From positions 124,001-188,000 of the forward strand of contig CAWDVK010000006.1 in the NCBI GenBank assembly GCA_963805715.1: a DNA stretch of 64,000 nucleotides. Direction: 5' to 3'. Source of the DNA: CAWDVK01 sp963805715 (GTDB taxonomy: Bacteria > Actinomycetota > Actinomycetes > Streptosporangiales > Streptosporangiaceae). Positions 1 through 7,543 of the stretch are shown one piece after another. The notes below the pieces were generated by a model, which was not told the DNA's origin, searched no databases, and saw nothing but the letters and a program-made list of their open reading frames with translations. The first letter of the stretch is position 1, and each line of letters opens with the position of its first letter. Both the position numbers and the translations under genes were made by a program.

Positions 1-718
1 CCCGCAGCACGACGCCGGCCAGCGGCAGCCGCCGCGACCAGCCGTGCCGCTCCAGGCCCGGCGCGGGCGGCCGCTCGTCCGGCCAGCCGACGCACAGCCA
101 GCCGAGCGTCACCACGCCGTCGGGCAGGCCGAGCAGCGCCGCCAGCTCCGCGGGGTCGAACAGGGTGACCCAGCCGAGCCCGAGCCCGTAGGCCCGGGCG
201 GTCAGCCAGATGTTCTCGATGGCGCACGCGCAGGACCACAGGTCGGCGTCCGGGAAGGTCGCCCGGCCCAGCACGCCGGCCGGGCGGGCCCGGCGGTCGC
301 AGCAGACCACGATGCCGGCCGGCGCCTCGCGGATCCCCTCCAGCTGCAGGCTGCGCAGATGACGCGCGCTGTCGGGGTCGAGCTGCTCCGCCTGCGCCAG
401 CCGGGCCCGGTCGGCCATCACCGCCGCGGTGGCGCGCAGCTTCGGATCGCGCACCACGATGAACCGCCAGGGCTGCGAGTGCCCGACGCTGGGCGCGGCG
501 TGACCGGCCGCCAGGACCGCGCCGATGATCTCGTCGCTGACCGGGTCAGGACGGAACCGCCGCACGTCCCGGCGCGCGGCGATGACCCCGGCCAGGGCCT
601 CGCGGTCCGCGGCGGGCAGCGCCCAGCTCGCCGGGTCGCTGGCCCGCTCGGCGCTGCTGCTCGCGTCCCCGATCAGCGGGCGCGGGCGCGGCCAGGGCCC
701 GGGTGCCTCAGCGGTCAC
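1..718 (-). CDS. bluB: 5,6-dimethylbenzimidazole synthase (BluB-type nitroreductase fold), 3' end beyond window
   Basis: No long ORF is credible on the + strand here; read on the minus strand, a 239-codon open frame runs off the left edge. It has the nitroreductase-fold marks of BluB: RRDVRRFRPDP near the start, AAPSVGHSQPWRF (flavin/substrate loop), GLGLGWVTLFDP, then LGWLCVGWPDE and PGLERHGWSRRLPL near the edge. BluB cannibalises FMNH2 with O2 to make the lower ligand of vitamin B12. In some actinobacteria BluB is fused to a CobT domain; that cannot be judged because the C-terminus is missing. The GTG start is set by GGAAGGAGA about 6 nt upstream. No cobalamin riboswitch was recognised upstream. 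Confidence 0.82.
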   Translation of the reverse strand, partial: MTAEAPGPWPRPRPLIGDASSSAERASDPASWALPAADREALAGVIAARRDVRRFRPDPVSDEIIGAVLAAGHAAPSVGHSQPWRFIVVRDPKLRATAAVMADRARLAQAEQLDPDSARHLRSLQLEGIREAPAGIVVCCDRRARPAGVLGRATFPDADLWSCACAIENIWLTARAYGLGLGWVTLFDPAELAALLGLPDGVVTLGWLCVGWPDERPPAPGLERHGWSRRLPLAGVVLR

Positions 719-1062
719 GCGCGCGTCTCCTTCCCGCCGGTGGCGTCCCTGCTAGCGGCCTATGACAGCTGAAGTCTGCCGCATTCCGGCCAGTGCCACT
801 CACGCGAGCTGCCGCCACCCGCCCCGGAACACGCGCCGCCGCCAGCGCCGGCTCCCGGCCAGCTGGACTCGCGCCTGCCAGCTGAGCCGCTGTCGCCTGC
901 GGGCCTGCCGCGGTCGCCCGGTGAGTGTGAGCGGCCGCGGTACGGGAAAGAGCAGCCGGGGTGAGGCAATCCAGCAGGCGGATCCCCGGCCGGTGATTTA
1001 CTGGGGGAGCTTCGCGGGGCAGTCGCGGGCCTGCGGGGCCGGGCACGAGGAGGGGAGCCGAG
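719..1062. other. intergenic region between divergent bluB and the VOC-gene pair
   Basis: GC-rich stretch with several short open frames on both strands, all of low-complexity Gly/Pro/Arg/Ser composition and without homology that I recognise. It must hold the promoters of the divergent genes. I looked for cobalamin-riboswitch landmarks and did not find a convincing set. Confidence 0.5.
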
Positions 1063-1176
1063 ATGGCCGACGGCCCAGCTGACGTACCCGCCTGGCTCGG
1101 GGACCGGGCGGGTCATGTCCTCGGCACCCGCCAGCAGCCGGGCCTGGCCGAGGCTGAGCGCGGGCCGGTCCGATGA
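1063..1176 (+). CDS. 37-residue ORF translationally coupled to the VOC gene
   Basis: Begins at ATG after a strong GAGGAGGGG ribosome site and encodes a 37-residue peptide starting MADGPADVPAWLGDRAG. Its TGA overlaps the ATG of the next gene (ATGA), the usual layout of a translationally coupled pair. It may be a leader peptide or a small real protein. No family is recognised, so existence rests only on the ribosome site and the overlap. Confidence 0.4.
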   Translation: MADGPADVPAWLGDRAGHVLGTRQQPGLAEAERGPVR

Positions 1177-1622
1177 CCGGCACTCAGAAGCTGGCCACGA
1201 GCATCCTGCCGCAGCTCTCGGTCCGGCGCGGCCGGGCCGCGATCGAGTTCTACAAGTCCGCGTTCGGCGCGGTTGAGGACTACCGCGTCGGCGGCACTGA
1301 TGAGCACGAGGCCGTCGTCGCCCAGCTCTCGGTCGGCGGCGCGGCCTTCTGGGTGGCCGACGAGTCGCCCGCGCATCAGAACTTCAGCCCGGAGTCACTC
1401 GGCGGGGCGACTACCCGGATGCTGCTGATCGTCGAGGATCCGGGCTCCGCGGTCCGGCGCGCGGTCGCGGCCGGCGCCAGGGAGGTCCGCCCGGTCAGCG
1501 AGGAGCACGGCTGGCTGCTCGGGCGGGTCGAGGATCCCTTCGGCCATCACTGGGAGATCGGCCGGCCCCTCGTCGCCTGGCCGCCCGGCGACGGCGGCCA
1601 CCAGCCCCGCCGATCTGGCTGA
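1173..1622 (+). CDS. VOC superfamily (glyoxalase/bleomycin-resistance-like, PhnB-type) protein
   Basis: 149 residues, the length of a two-module VOC protein. PQLSVRRGRAAIEFYKSAFGAVEDYR is the typical PhnB-like opening, followed by a central strand block (AQLSVGGAAFWVADESP) and the closing RVEDPFGHHWEIG, where the His-x-x-x-Glu region supplies metal/fold residues. Members act as dioxygenases, isomerases or binding proteins; the substrate cannot be told. Start overlaps the stop of the 37-residue ORF upstream, so expression is probably coupled. Confidence 0.85.
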   Translation: MTGTQKLATSILPQLSVRRGRAAIEFYKSAFGAVEDYRVGGTDEHEAVVAQLSVGGAAFWVADESPAHQNFSPESLGGATTRMLLIVEDPGSAVRRAVAAGAREVRPVSEEHGWLLGRVEDPFGHHWEIGRPLVAWPPGDGGHQPRRSG

Positions 1623-1686
1623 CGGCAGGCGGCGGCCGACCCGGCATGCCCGGCCGGGCCGCTCCTGGTCGCCCCTGACAGGGCGA

Positions 1687-1715
1687 CTTCCTGCGGCAGG
1701 GCCTGCCGCAGGAAG
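1687..1715. terminator. bidirectional hairpin between convergent genes
   Basis: CTTCCTGCGGCAG and its exact reverse complement are separated by 3 nt, giving a 13-bp perfect stem between the convergent VOC gene and the small CxxC gene. No clear U-tract, as is common in high-GC actinobacteria. Confidence 0.7.
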
Positions 1716-1730
1716 CGTGGTGGACGGGCC

Positions 1731-1910
1731 TCAGACGCTCCGGCCGGAGGCGGCCGCGAGCACGTCGGGATGCTCGCGGCGGTAGTGCTCGGTCAGCACC
1801 GCGCTCGCCTCGCCGGAGCGGAATGCGATGGTGCGCTGGCAGACCTGGCAGCGGACAACCGGGAGACGGGTCACCGTCACCGGGAATCGGGTGGACCTTG
1901 AGGTACTCAT
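1731..1910 (-). CDS. 59-residue CxxC small protein
   Basis: Short minus-strand frame starting at ATG and ending at TGA, encoding 59 residues. The centre reads VVRCQVCQRTIAF, a C-x2-C pair, followed by EHYRREHPDVL with two His residues, so the pattern C-x2-C...H-x4-H resembles a single zinc-finger-like module. The charged helix and compact size suggest a small metal- or nucleic-acid-binding protein. It is transcribed convergently to the VOC gene, with a perfect hairpin between them. Function unknown. Confidence 0.6.
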   Translation of the reverse strand: MSTSRSTRFPVTVTRLPVVRCQVCQRTIAFRSGEASAVLTEHYRREHPDVLAAASGRSV

Positions 1911-2122
1911 GGTGATCCCATGATGCCAGACCCGCAGGGGGTCAGCTCACATCCCTCGCGCTGAGTTCATTCGCCCTCGGCCTTCATTCCGCAGCCGGAC
2001 GCAGGGGTGCCGACACGGTGCCAGACCGGGCCGGCGGGCTGACCGCCTGGCCGTGAGCCGTTTAGCCCGGACTACTTCGGACACCTGGCGGGAAACGCAG
2101 GACTCACGGGAGGAATCTGATC

Positions 2123-2296
2123 ATGGCCACGGAAGACAAGGCCGCCGACAAGGCCGAGGAAGTCAAGGGCACGGTCAAGGAGAACGTCGGCCGGGCCGTC
2201 GGGAACCCGGAGCTGGAGGCCGAGGGAAAGACGGACCGGGTCGCGGGCAATCTCAAGCAGGCCGGCGAGAAGGTGAAGGACGCCTTCAGGAAGTAG
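2123..2296 (+). CDS. CsbD family stress protein
   Basis: 57 residues: MATEDKAADKAEEVKGTVKE, then NVGRAVGNPELEAEGKTDRVAGNLKQAGEKVKDAF, the full CsbD fold (four-helix bundle) signature. CsbD-like proteins are general-stress proteins, sigma-B dependent in Bacillus, with unknown biochemistry. Start chosen because GGGAGGAATC sits 7-8 nt upstream of this ATG. A strong hairpin follows the stop. It stands alone in its orientation. Confidence 0.88.
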   Translation: MATEDKAADKAEEVKGTVKENVGRAVGNPELEAEGKTDRVAGNLKQAGEKVKDAFRK

Positions 2297-2311
2297 CAGC
2301 AGACAGTGCGA

Positions 2312-2343
2312 CGGGGCGGGCCGCTTGCTTGCGGCCCGCCCCG
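2312..2343. terminator. hairpin terminator after csbD
   Basis: CGGGGCGGGCCGC and its exact reverse complement around a TTGCTT loop form a 13-bp stem, placed 15 nt after the csbD stop. Confidence 0.75.
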
Positions 2344-2352
2344 CTCGTGCCG

Positions 2353-2374
2353 GTGATCAGCGACGGCTGATCAC
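2353..2374. terminator. second hairpin between convergent csbD and S53 peptidase genes
   Basis: GTGATCAGC / GCTGATCAC, 9-bp stem with a 4-nt loop, just outside the stop of the minus-strand peptidase gene. Together with the previous hairpin it insulates the two convergent genes. Confidence 0.55.
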
Positions 2375-2382
2375 GCTCCTGC

Positions 2383-4413
2383 TCAGCTGCGGAACGACAG
2401 GATGTAGCCGGCCGTCGGGGAGCCGACACCGGTCACGTTGTCGTAACCGCGCTGGGCAACCAGCGTGTAGTCCTTGCCCAGGGTGAACAGCTGGCCCTGC
2501 TGCACGCCGCCGGAGATGCCGCCGTTGATGGCGGTGGCAAACGTCTGGCCGCCTGGGTGATCGGTGATGTCCCGGAAGTCGGCCGTGCCGTGCTCCCGGT
2601 AGCGCAGGTAGATCTCCGGGTTCGCGAAGCCCACCAGCTTGTGCTGGGCCTGCTGCGCGTCCGCCTGGACGCCGGCGAACAGCGGGGTGGCCACGCTGGT
2701 GCCGCCGTAGCCCGCCTCGCCGAATCCGGTGGTGCCGTTGGGCAGCTGCTGGGTGAAGCCGACCATGGTCGCGGCGAACAGGTCACCTTCCATCGCCACA
2801 TCGGGAACCACGCGCATTGCCTTGGCGGAGTGCTGATGGGTCAGCAGCGTGTGCGAGAGAGCGCTGGGGACGACGGCGGCCTGGTAATGCGGCTGGGTGA
2901 AGTAGTTGCTGGTCCCGCCGCCGGCGCCGAACAGGAAGGTGCCGGGCAGGTGTGACCAGGTCCGGCCGGACAGCAGGGTCGCCTCGTCGTCGCCCATGCC
3001 GGTCTCGAACAGGTAGTTGTTGTGCGCGCCGATGCCGATCGCGCTCGCGCCCACCGCGGTGGCCCACGGGTCCGAGGCCGGGAACGTGACCTGCGGATCC
3101 GATGAGTGGATGTCACAGTTCAGGCCGTGCTGCACGATGCTCGGCGCGTCGGTGCTGCAGTCCCCGGAGGCGAAGTAGAAGCCGATGCCCTCGGTCGCGC
3201 CTTCCTCGAACGCCTGGGTGTAGGCCTTGATGGAGGCCACCGGCTCGTTGCCGGTGCTGTCGTAGAGATCCTCGTCCCAGGAGTTCGTCACGATCGACGC
3301 CAGGTGGTGGTCAATGATGTTGGCGAACGCGGCGAGGAAATCGGAGTCGAAGCAGGAGTTCGCGCCGACGTAGAGCACGTGCGCGCCCGGAGCCATGGTG
3401 TGCACGGACTGAACGTCCAGCGACTCCTCCGGCAGCCAGCCCGCGGGGCCGCCGCAGGCGGACTCGTTCGTCCAGTCCCCCGGCGTGACAATCTCGCTGA
3501 ACTGGCCCTTCGCGAACTCCGGGAACTTGTTGTCCCGGTCGAAGGTGTTGGTGTCCTTGAGAATGGTCGACGACCCGTAGGCGTCCACCACGGCCACGGT
3601 CACGTGCTTGCCGGTGTAGGGGGTGGAGGCGACGCCGTAGGCATCCCGGATCTGGTTCGGCGTGTAGCCGCACACCGGGTCCGGGTTATGGCGGCCGTAG
3701 GCCTTCGGCAGGTGGGCCGGCGTCTTCTGGCCCCAGTAGGTGGCGCAGGGCGACAGGCCGATGTAGGGCGACTTCGCCGGCGTCGCGCTCCGGCCGGCGG
3801 CCGTGGTCGGGACGGATGCCGGCCGCGCCCCCCGCGGCGCATTGGTCAGCCCGGATACGCCGAGCACGGCCGTGCTGACGCTGGCCGGCACCGACGCCTC
3901 GGCGCTCGGCGCGTAGTAGACGTGCCCGGCGAGCGCGTAGTTACGGAGCTGAGTGCTGAATGCCCTGCCGATAGCGCTGGCCGTTCCGCTGACCGTGACG
4001 TACTGCTCAGTGCTGGCGGTGATCTTCAGTCCGGCCCCGGTGAGCCAGGAATCGACGGCCCTGAGCTGGGCCGTCGTCGGGCCGAACTCGGCCTGCTGCT
4101 GCGCGGCGGTCAAGTAGTGCTCGTAGTCGGGACTAGCCGGGTCGGAGACGGCCGCGGCGAAGGCGGCCAGGCCGGCCGGGTTCCGGCCGGTCAGGTAGAC
4201 CTGGGTGGAGACGGTGCTCCCAGCCGCGGTCACGCCGCGAGCCGCGCTAGCCGTCGCCCACGCCGGATGCGTGCCGGGCAGCGGCTGCGCGGACGGGGTC
4301 GCCGCCTGCGCCGTGCCGGACATGGCGAACGCCCCCGCGACCATCGCGGCGACCACGGGCAGCGTGGCCGCGCCGCCGATCCGGCTTCGCCACTTGGTGG
4401 CTCCTCTGAACAT
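2383..4413 (-). CDS. secreted S53 (sedolisin/kumamolisin) serine-carboxyl peptidase
   Basis: 676 residues from ATG with GGGAGG 9 nt upstream; the open frame extends 40 codons further but without a better site. Order: Arg-rich n-region and hydrophobic stretch (signal peptide, ending near TAQA), pro-kumamolisin activation domain (about residues 30-190), then the peptidase domain. Catalytic features seen: EESLDVQSVH (Glu and Asp of the triad), FASGD (oxyanion Asp), GGTSVATPLFAG (nucleophile Ser in GTS) and the C-terminal NVTGVGSPTAGYIL calcium-site region. Sedolisins work at acid pH, so an acidic habitat is plausible. A lone gene, probably exported by Sec and self-processed. Confidence 0.93.
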   Translation of the reverse strand: MFRGATKWRSRIGGAATLPVVAAMVAGAFAMSGTAQAATPSAQPLPGTHPAWATASAARGVTAAGSTVSTQVYLTGRNPAGLAAFAAAVSDPASPDYEHYLTAAQQQAEFGPTTAQLRAVDSWLTGAGLKITASTEQYVTVSGTASAIGRAFSTQLRNYALAGHVYYAPSAEASVPASVSTAVLGVSGLTNAPRGARPASVPTTAAGRSATPAKSPYIGLSPCATYWGQKTPAHLPKAYGRHNPDPVCGYTPNQIRDAYGVASTPYTGKHVTVAVVDAYGSSTILKDTNTFDRDNKFPEFAKGQFSEIVTPGDWTNESACGGPAGWLPEESLDVQSVHTMAPGAHVLYVGANSCFDSDFLAAFANIIDHHLASIVTNSWDEDLYDSTGNEPVASIKAYTQAFEEGATEGIGFYFASGDCSTDAPSIVQHGLNCDIHSSDPQVTFPASDPWATAVGASAIGIGAHNNYLFETGMGDDEATLLSGRTWSHLPGTFLFGAGGGTSNYFTQPHYQAAVVPSALSHTLLTHQHSAKAMRVVPDVAMEGDLFAATMVGFTQQLPNGTTGFGEAGYGGTSVATPLFAGVQADAQQAQHKLVGFANPEIYLRYREHGTADFRDITDHPGGQTFATAINGGISGGVQQGQLFTLGKDYTLVAQRGYDNVTGVGSPTAGYILSFRS

Positions 4414-4666
4414 TAAACAGGTCCTCCCGGGAGACGGCTCCAACCGGACAGCGACGCTAGCCCTCATATCGTCAGAATCACTGCCTAGCCACGACCAGCC
4501 GATCTTTCCATAGCACTCAGGCAGCCGCAGCATCCGAGCGCTGACTTATCCAGATTGATACCTCGAGCGCCCTTGCGGGGCCGATCCCCGGCCTATAGGC
4601 CCCAATCAGGCGGCTGCTCGCGCCCGCCGCCCGGCGCGGCCCGCTCCGGGCAGGCGGCACCCGCGA

Positions 4667-5578
4667 TCATTCCGAAACGAGCTGCCCGGCGACAATCTTG
4701 GCCGCTGCCTGGTCGAACAAGATGGTGTAATGATTGGTCGCCGGGATGGTCTGGACGGCCAGCGCCGGTATCTGCTCCTGCCAGAACGCGGCGAGTTCCT
4801 CGGGGATGACGCCGGGCGGCTGGCCGAACATGCCGGCCGGCGCCCGCAGCAGCGGGACGGGATGGCCCGGCTGGCCGGGATAGCCCGGCTGGCCGAGGTG
4901 CCGGAGTGCGGCCGTGACGCGGTCGGCGGAGCCGAGCAGGTCCCGTCCGTCGCCGCGCGCCGCTTCGGGCACCACGCGCGAGTGCAGCCGGCCGGGCTCG
5001 CCCGCCAGGTCGTAGCGCACGTACTGCTCGACGTCGTCGGTCCAGGCCCCGGTCAGGGCCGGATGAGCGCGCCAGAACTGAACGTACGCCTCGGGAGTCG
5101 GGAACGTCTCCGACAGCCGGGCCAGGGCAGGACCGAGGCTGACCGCGAGCAGCTGGTCGAGGTCGGCATCGGGCGGGACCGGCAGCGGCAGGCCGCCGTC
5201 CACGAGCACGAGCCGGCTGAACATCCCCGGATCAGCGTCCGCGGCGAGCAGCGCGACATACGCGCCCAGCGAGTGGCCGACCAGGACCGGCCGGTCCAGG
5301 CCGAGCGCGAGCACGGCGGCGCGCAGGTCGGCGACGTGCTGGCCGAAGCCGTACGGGCCGGGCAGCGCCGCGCTGTGACCGCGGCCCCTCAGGTCGACGG
5401 CATAGAGCGTGCACTCGTCCGGAAGCGCGCGGGCCACCGGCTGCCAGCAGGACGCGTTGCCGGTGATGCCGTGCACGGCGATCACGGGCCGGGGGCCTGC
5501 GCCCCAGGAGAGCACTCGCAGCGTGCCGCCCGTCACCGCGGCGTCATGGGTCCTGGCTGGCGTGTCCATGGTGATCAC
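4667..5578 (-). CDS. alpha/beta hydrolase
   Basis: 303 residues. Oxyanion HG (36-37), nucleophile elbow VGHSLGAYV with Ser103, and a late TNHYTI that would supply the catalytic His near residue 282. The GTG start overlaps the TGA of the upstream tetR gene (GTGA); an alternative ATG lies three codons in. A short PGYPGQPGHP repeat interrupts the cap-to-core linker. Substrate unknown; co-transcription with the TetR gene suggests the regulator and hydrolase answer to the same ligand class. Confidence 0.85.
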   Translation of the reverse strand: MITMDTPARTHDAAVTGGTLRVLSWGAGPRPVIAVHGITGNASCWQPVARALPDECTLYAVDLRGRGHSAALPGPYGFGQHVADLRAAVLALGLDRPVLVGHSLGAYVALLAADADPGMFSRLVLVDGGLPLPVPPDADLDQLLAVSLGPALARLSETFPTPEAYVQFWRAHPALTGAWTDDVEQYVRYDLAGEPGRLHSRVVPEAARGDGRDLLGSADRVTAALRHLGQPGYPGQPGHPVPLLRAPAGMFGQPPGVIPEELAAFWQEQIPALAVQTIPATNHYTILFDQAAAKIVAGQLVSE

Positions 5579-6346
5579 TTCTTCTTCCGTGTCTCGTTCT
5601 TCGGTGTCTCGTTCTTCGGTGTCTCGTTCTTCCGCGGCCCGGCCTTCGGTGTCACCGTGCGGCGAGCGCCGACCATGCGCAGGGCGAGGGCAGCGTAGGC
5701 GTCGGCGACCTGCTGCCCGCTGTAAGGCTGATCGGGTCCGAACCAGTGGGCCACCTGCATGCCGAGGCCGCCCAGGGCGATCCCGGTCAGGACCGGGTCG
5801 ACCATGGCGAAGGCGCCGCTGGCGTCACCCTCGGCTAGCACGCCGACCAGCAGGTCACGGCAGCGGGCCCGCAGCTCAAGCGGCGCGGCGGCGTGCGGCC
5901 CGGAGAGCACGTGCAGCTCGGTATTGGCCACGACCGCCAGCAGCGGAAACTCAGCATGCACCAGCACCTGGGCGCGGACCAGCGCGGCGAGCCGTGCGGC
6001 CGGATCCGGCCCCGCCGAGGCCAGCGCGTCGTCCAGGCACGCGGAGAAGCTCCTGGTGCCCCAGCAGCACCAGCTCCGCGAGGATGTGCTCCTTGGACGG
6101 ATAGTGCGCGTACAGCGTGGCCGGGTTAATGCCCACACCGGACGCGATCTGCCGGATCGAGGTGCCGTGAAAGCCAAGCTCGGAGAAGAGCCCGAGCGCG
6201 GCCCGCAGGATCCGGCCGCGGGTTCCGGGCGGGGTGACGCCGCCGGGTAGCTCGACCTCCACGGCAGCGAGCCGCCGCGGCTGCCACGCGGTGCCAGTGG
6301 TGCTGAGCTCCGTCACCAGGTCCACTGCGTCCTCCGGCTCGGTCAC
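5575..6346 (-). pseudogene. TetR family regulator, single frameshift
   Basis: The HTH part (GTRGRILRAALGLFSELGF, then TSIRQIASGVGINPATLYAHYP) lies in one frame and the ligand-binding part (ACLDDALASAGPDPAARLAALV, then QVAHWFGPDQPYSG) in the next. The frames must join near 6049, where the run GAGCTTCTCC carries one base too many. Apart from that the protein is complete (about 256 residues with a basic repeat tail), so this is either a recent mutation or a sequencing error. GTG start at 6346 is my choice; no strong ribosome site. Overlaps the downstream hydrolase gene (GTGA). A palindrome just upstream looks like its operator. Confidence 0.75.
5591..5635. repeat. 15-bp tandem repeat at the 3' end of tetR
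   Basis: Three copies of GTCTCGTTCTTCGGT (the third ends in CCGC), read on the minus strand as KNETP repeats in a basic C-terminal tail of the TetR protein. Confidence 0.8.
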
Positions 6347-6366
6347 CGATCGACCCGCCGCGGAAG

Positions 6367-6385
6367 CCAACCGAACGATTGGTTG
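6367..6385. promoter_or_regulatory. TetR-type operator before the tetR gene
   Basis: CCAACCGAACGATTGGTTG, with outer arms CAACC/GGTTG. Its reverse complement shares 14 of 15 core positions (ACCNATCGTTCGGTT) with a site at 21610-21624 in front of the acyl-CoA ligase operon. Confidence 0.6.
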
Positions 6386-6429
6386 ACAGTCTAGGGCATG
6401 CCGCGCAGAGTAGTCAGCAACGCTGCTCC

Positions 6430-6443
6430 CCAACGATCGTTTG
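6430..6443. promoter_or_regulatory. second palindrome, CCAACGATCGTTTG
   Basis: Perfect AACGATCGTT core. It fits the CNAACGNNCGTTNG form I recall for the TetR-family regulator PaaR of Thermus. It lies inside the AHSA1 gene remnant, 45-60 bp from the first operator. Confidence 0.4.
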
Positions 6444-6460
6444 ATTGGCCCCGACTGATT

Positions 6461-6583
6461 GGCCGGTCCCCAGAAGTGGGTCAGGTGCTCCGGCTCGATC
6501 ATGCAGCGGAACACGAGCTCTCGCGGAGCCTCGAGGATCCGGGTGAAGACGAGCTCGCCCGGTGCCGCGCTCTGGTCACTCAT
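6461..6583 (-). pseudogene. AHSA1/SRPBCC gene remnant (N-terminal 41 codons)
   Basis: Starts at ATG with GGAGGGAAGGG ribosome site and encodes MSDQSAAPGELVFTRILEAP...HLTHFWGPA, the standard beginning of an activator-of-Hsp90-like SRPBCC protein. After FWGPA the homology stops and the frame reads through the operator region into the TetR coding frame. The remaining ~100 residues of the domain are gone. Its start overlaps the end of an ArsR remnant, the classic ArsR-AHSA1 operon layout. Confidence 0.65.
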
Positions 6584-6764
6584 GGGCCCTTCCCTCCTGA
6601 GCTGATCTCTTCGCGTCTTTCTGAGCCGGCGGAGCCGGCGCCCGCTGGATGTCGCGCAGGTGCCCGTCCGGCTGATCGAACCGCTGCGCCCAGACCCGGC
6701 GGCTCTCCTCGATCCAGCTCCCGGCCGCGTCCAGCGCATCCCGTTCCAGATGGCAGGGCCGGAA
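6576..6764 (-). pseudogene. ArsR family regulator remnant (C-terminal end)
   Basis: In the frame overlapping the AHSA1 start the sequence reads RPCHLERDALDAAGSWIEES, then RRVWAQRFDQPDGHL, matching the C-terminal helices of AHSA1-linked ArsR regulators. The N-terminal winged helix is absent: about 25 nt upstream the next gene starts on the other strand. No start codon. Its TGA overlaps the AHSA1 start by 8 nt. Confidence 0.55.
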
Positions 6765-6790
6765 CGGCGATCTGGCCCTACGGTGGCCTC

Positions 6791-7186
6791 ATGGCAGATC
6801 CCGGCAGTGCGCGTTACGTCAGCCTGACGACCTTCCGCCGGGACGGCACGCCCGTCCCGACCCCCGTGTGGGTAGCGGCTGGCCCTGATCACCTGTACGT
6901 CTGGACTGGCTCGCAGACCGGCAAGGCCAAGCGGGTCAGGAACAATCCCGACGTGCTGCTGGCCCCCTGCACCGCGCGGGGCACGGTCACCGGGCCTGCC
7001 GTCCGGGCGCGGGCCGTGATCATTCCCGCCGAGTCCCGGCCGGAGATCTGGAGCCGCTTCGTCGCCAAGTACGGCCTGCAGCTGAGAGCGATCATCTGGG
7101 CCGAGCGCGCAGTGCGGGCGTTGCGCCGCAATCCGGGCTCTCAGGGCGAGCGGATCTACCTGGAGCTCACCGTCCTGCCGACCTGA
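6791..7186 (+). CDS. PPOX-class F420-dependent oxidoreductase (Rv2061-like)
   Basis: 131 residues. YVSLTTFRRDGTPVPTPVWVA, then LYVWTGSQTGKAKRVRNNPDVLLAPCTARG, are the characteristic blocks of the split-barrel, F420-binding family related to pyridoxamine-phosphate oxidases. They reduce unsaturated substrates with F420H2 or bind tetrapyrroles; the substrate here is unknown. The open frame extends far upstream, but homology begins at this ATG, in ATGGCAGATCCCGGC. Lies between two decayed genes. Confidence 0.85.
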   Translation: MADPGSARYVSLTTFRRDGTPVPTPVWVAAGPDHLYVWTGSQTGKAKRVRNNPDVLLAPCTARGTVTGPAVRARAVIIPAESRPEIWSRFVAKYGLQLRAIIWAERAVRALRRNPGSQGERIYLELTVLPT

Positions 7187-7246
7187 TCAGCGGGTATGGA
7201 TCAGCACGGCGTCGTTCTCGGCGACCGCTGCAGACGGGGGGACAGC

Positions 7247-7486
7247 ATGGAGTCAGGTTCGGACGCCTTGCTGGCGGAGGTCCCCGATGCCCATCTCGAT
7301 GCCGAGTTCACGACCCAGGATCTCGACGCGGCGATGGCGACGATGGCAGATGACCCTTATCTGGCGCACGTGCCGGTCCAGGTCGGCCCGCTGGACCCGG
7401 CCGGGCTGACCGTGGTGGGCGCGCGGCAGGCGGAGAAGCTGCGCGCCCCGCGCGCCCTGCCGTCCAACGAGCTGCTGCAGCGGTAG
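7247..7486 (+). pseudogene. SnoaL/NTF2-like gene with internal in-frame deletion
   Basis: 79 codons from ATG (GGGGGGAC upstream). The first part, HLDAEFTTQDLDAAMATMADD, PYLAHVPV, matches the start of SnoaL-like/NTF2 proteins. The last part, LDPAGLTVVGARQAEKLRAP, LPSNELLQR, matches the end of the same family. The roughly 70-80 residues of the beta-sheet core are missing at the VPVQVG/PLDPAG junction. The product could not form the NTF2 cone fold, so I call it a deletion derivative even though the frame is open. Confidence 0.6.
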
Positions 7487-7543
7487 CCGCTGCCTGCCCG
7501 GTCAGTCATCACGCGGGTGGCGCTACTAACCTGGCCAGTCGCG

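Noticed and set aside
44..772. 242-codon open frame on the + strand at the left edge
   Set aside because: Arg/Gly/Pro-rich shadow of the minus-strand bluB gene, which has full family motifs and a ribosome site.
780..1060. Possible cobalamin riboswitch upstream of bluB
   Set aside because: Some short resemblances (GGGAA, GCCACTGG-like strings) occur on both strands but not in the order and spacing of the consensus.
3106..4416. 436-codon + strand frame
   Set aside because: Antisense shadow of the S53 peptidase; composition low-complexity, no motifs.
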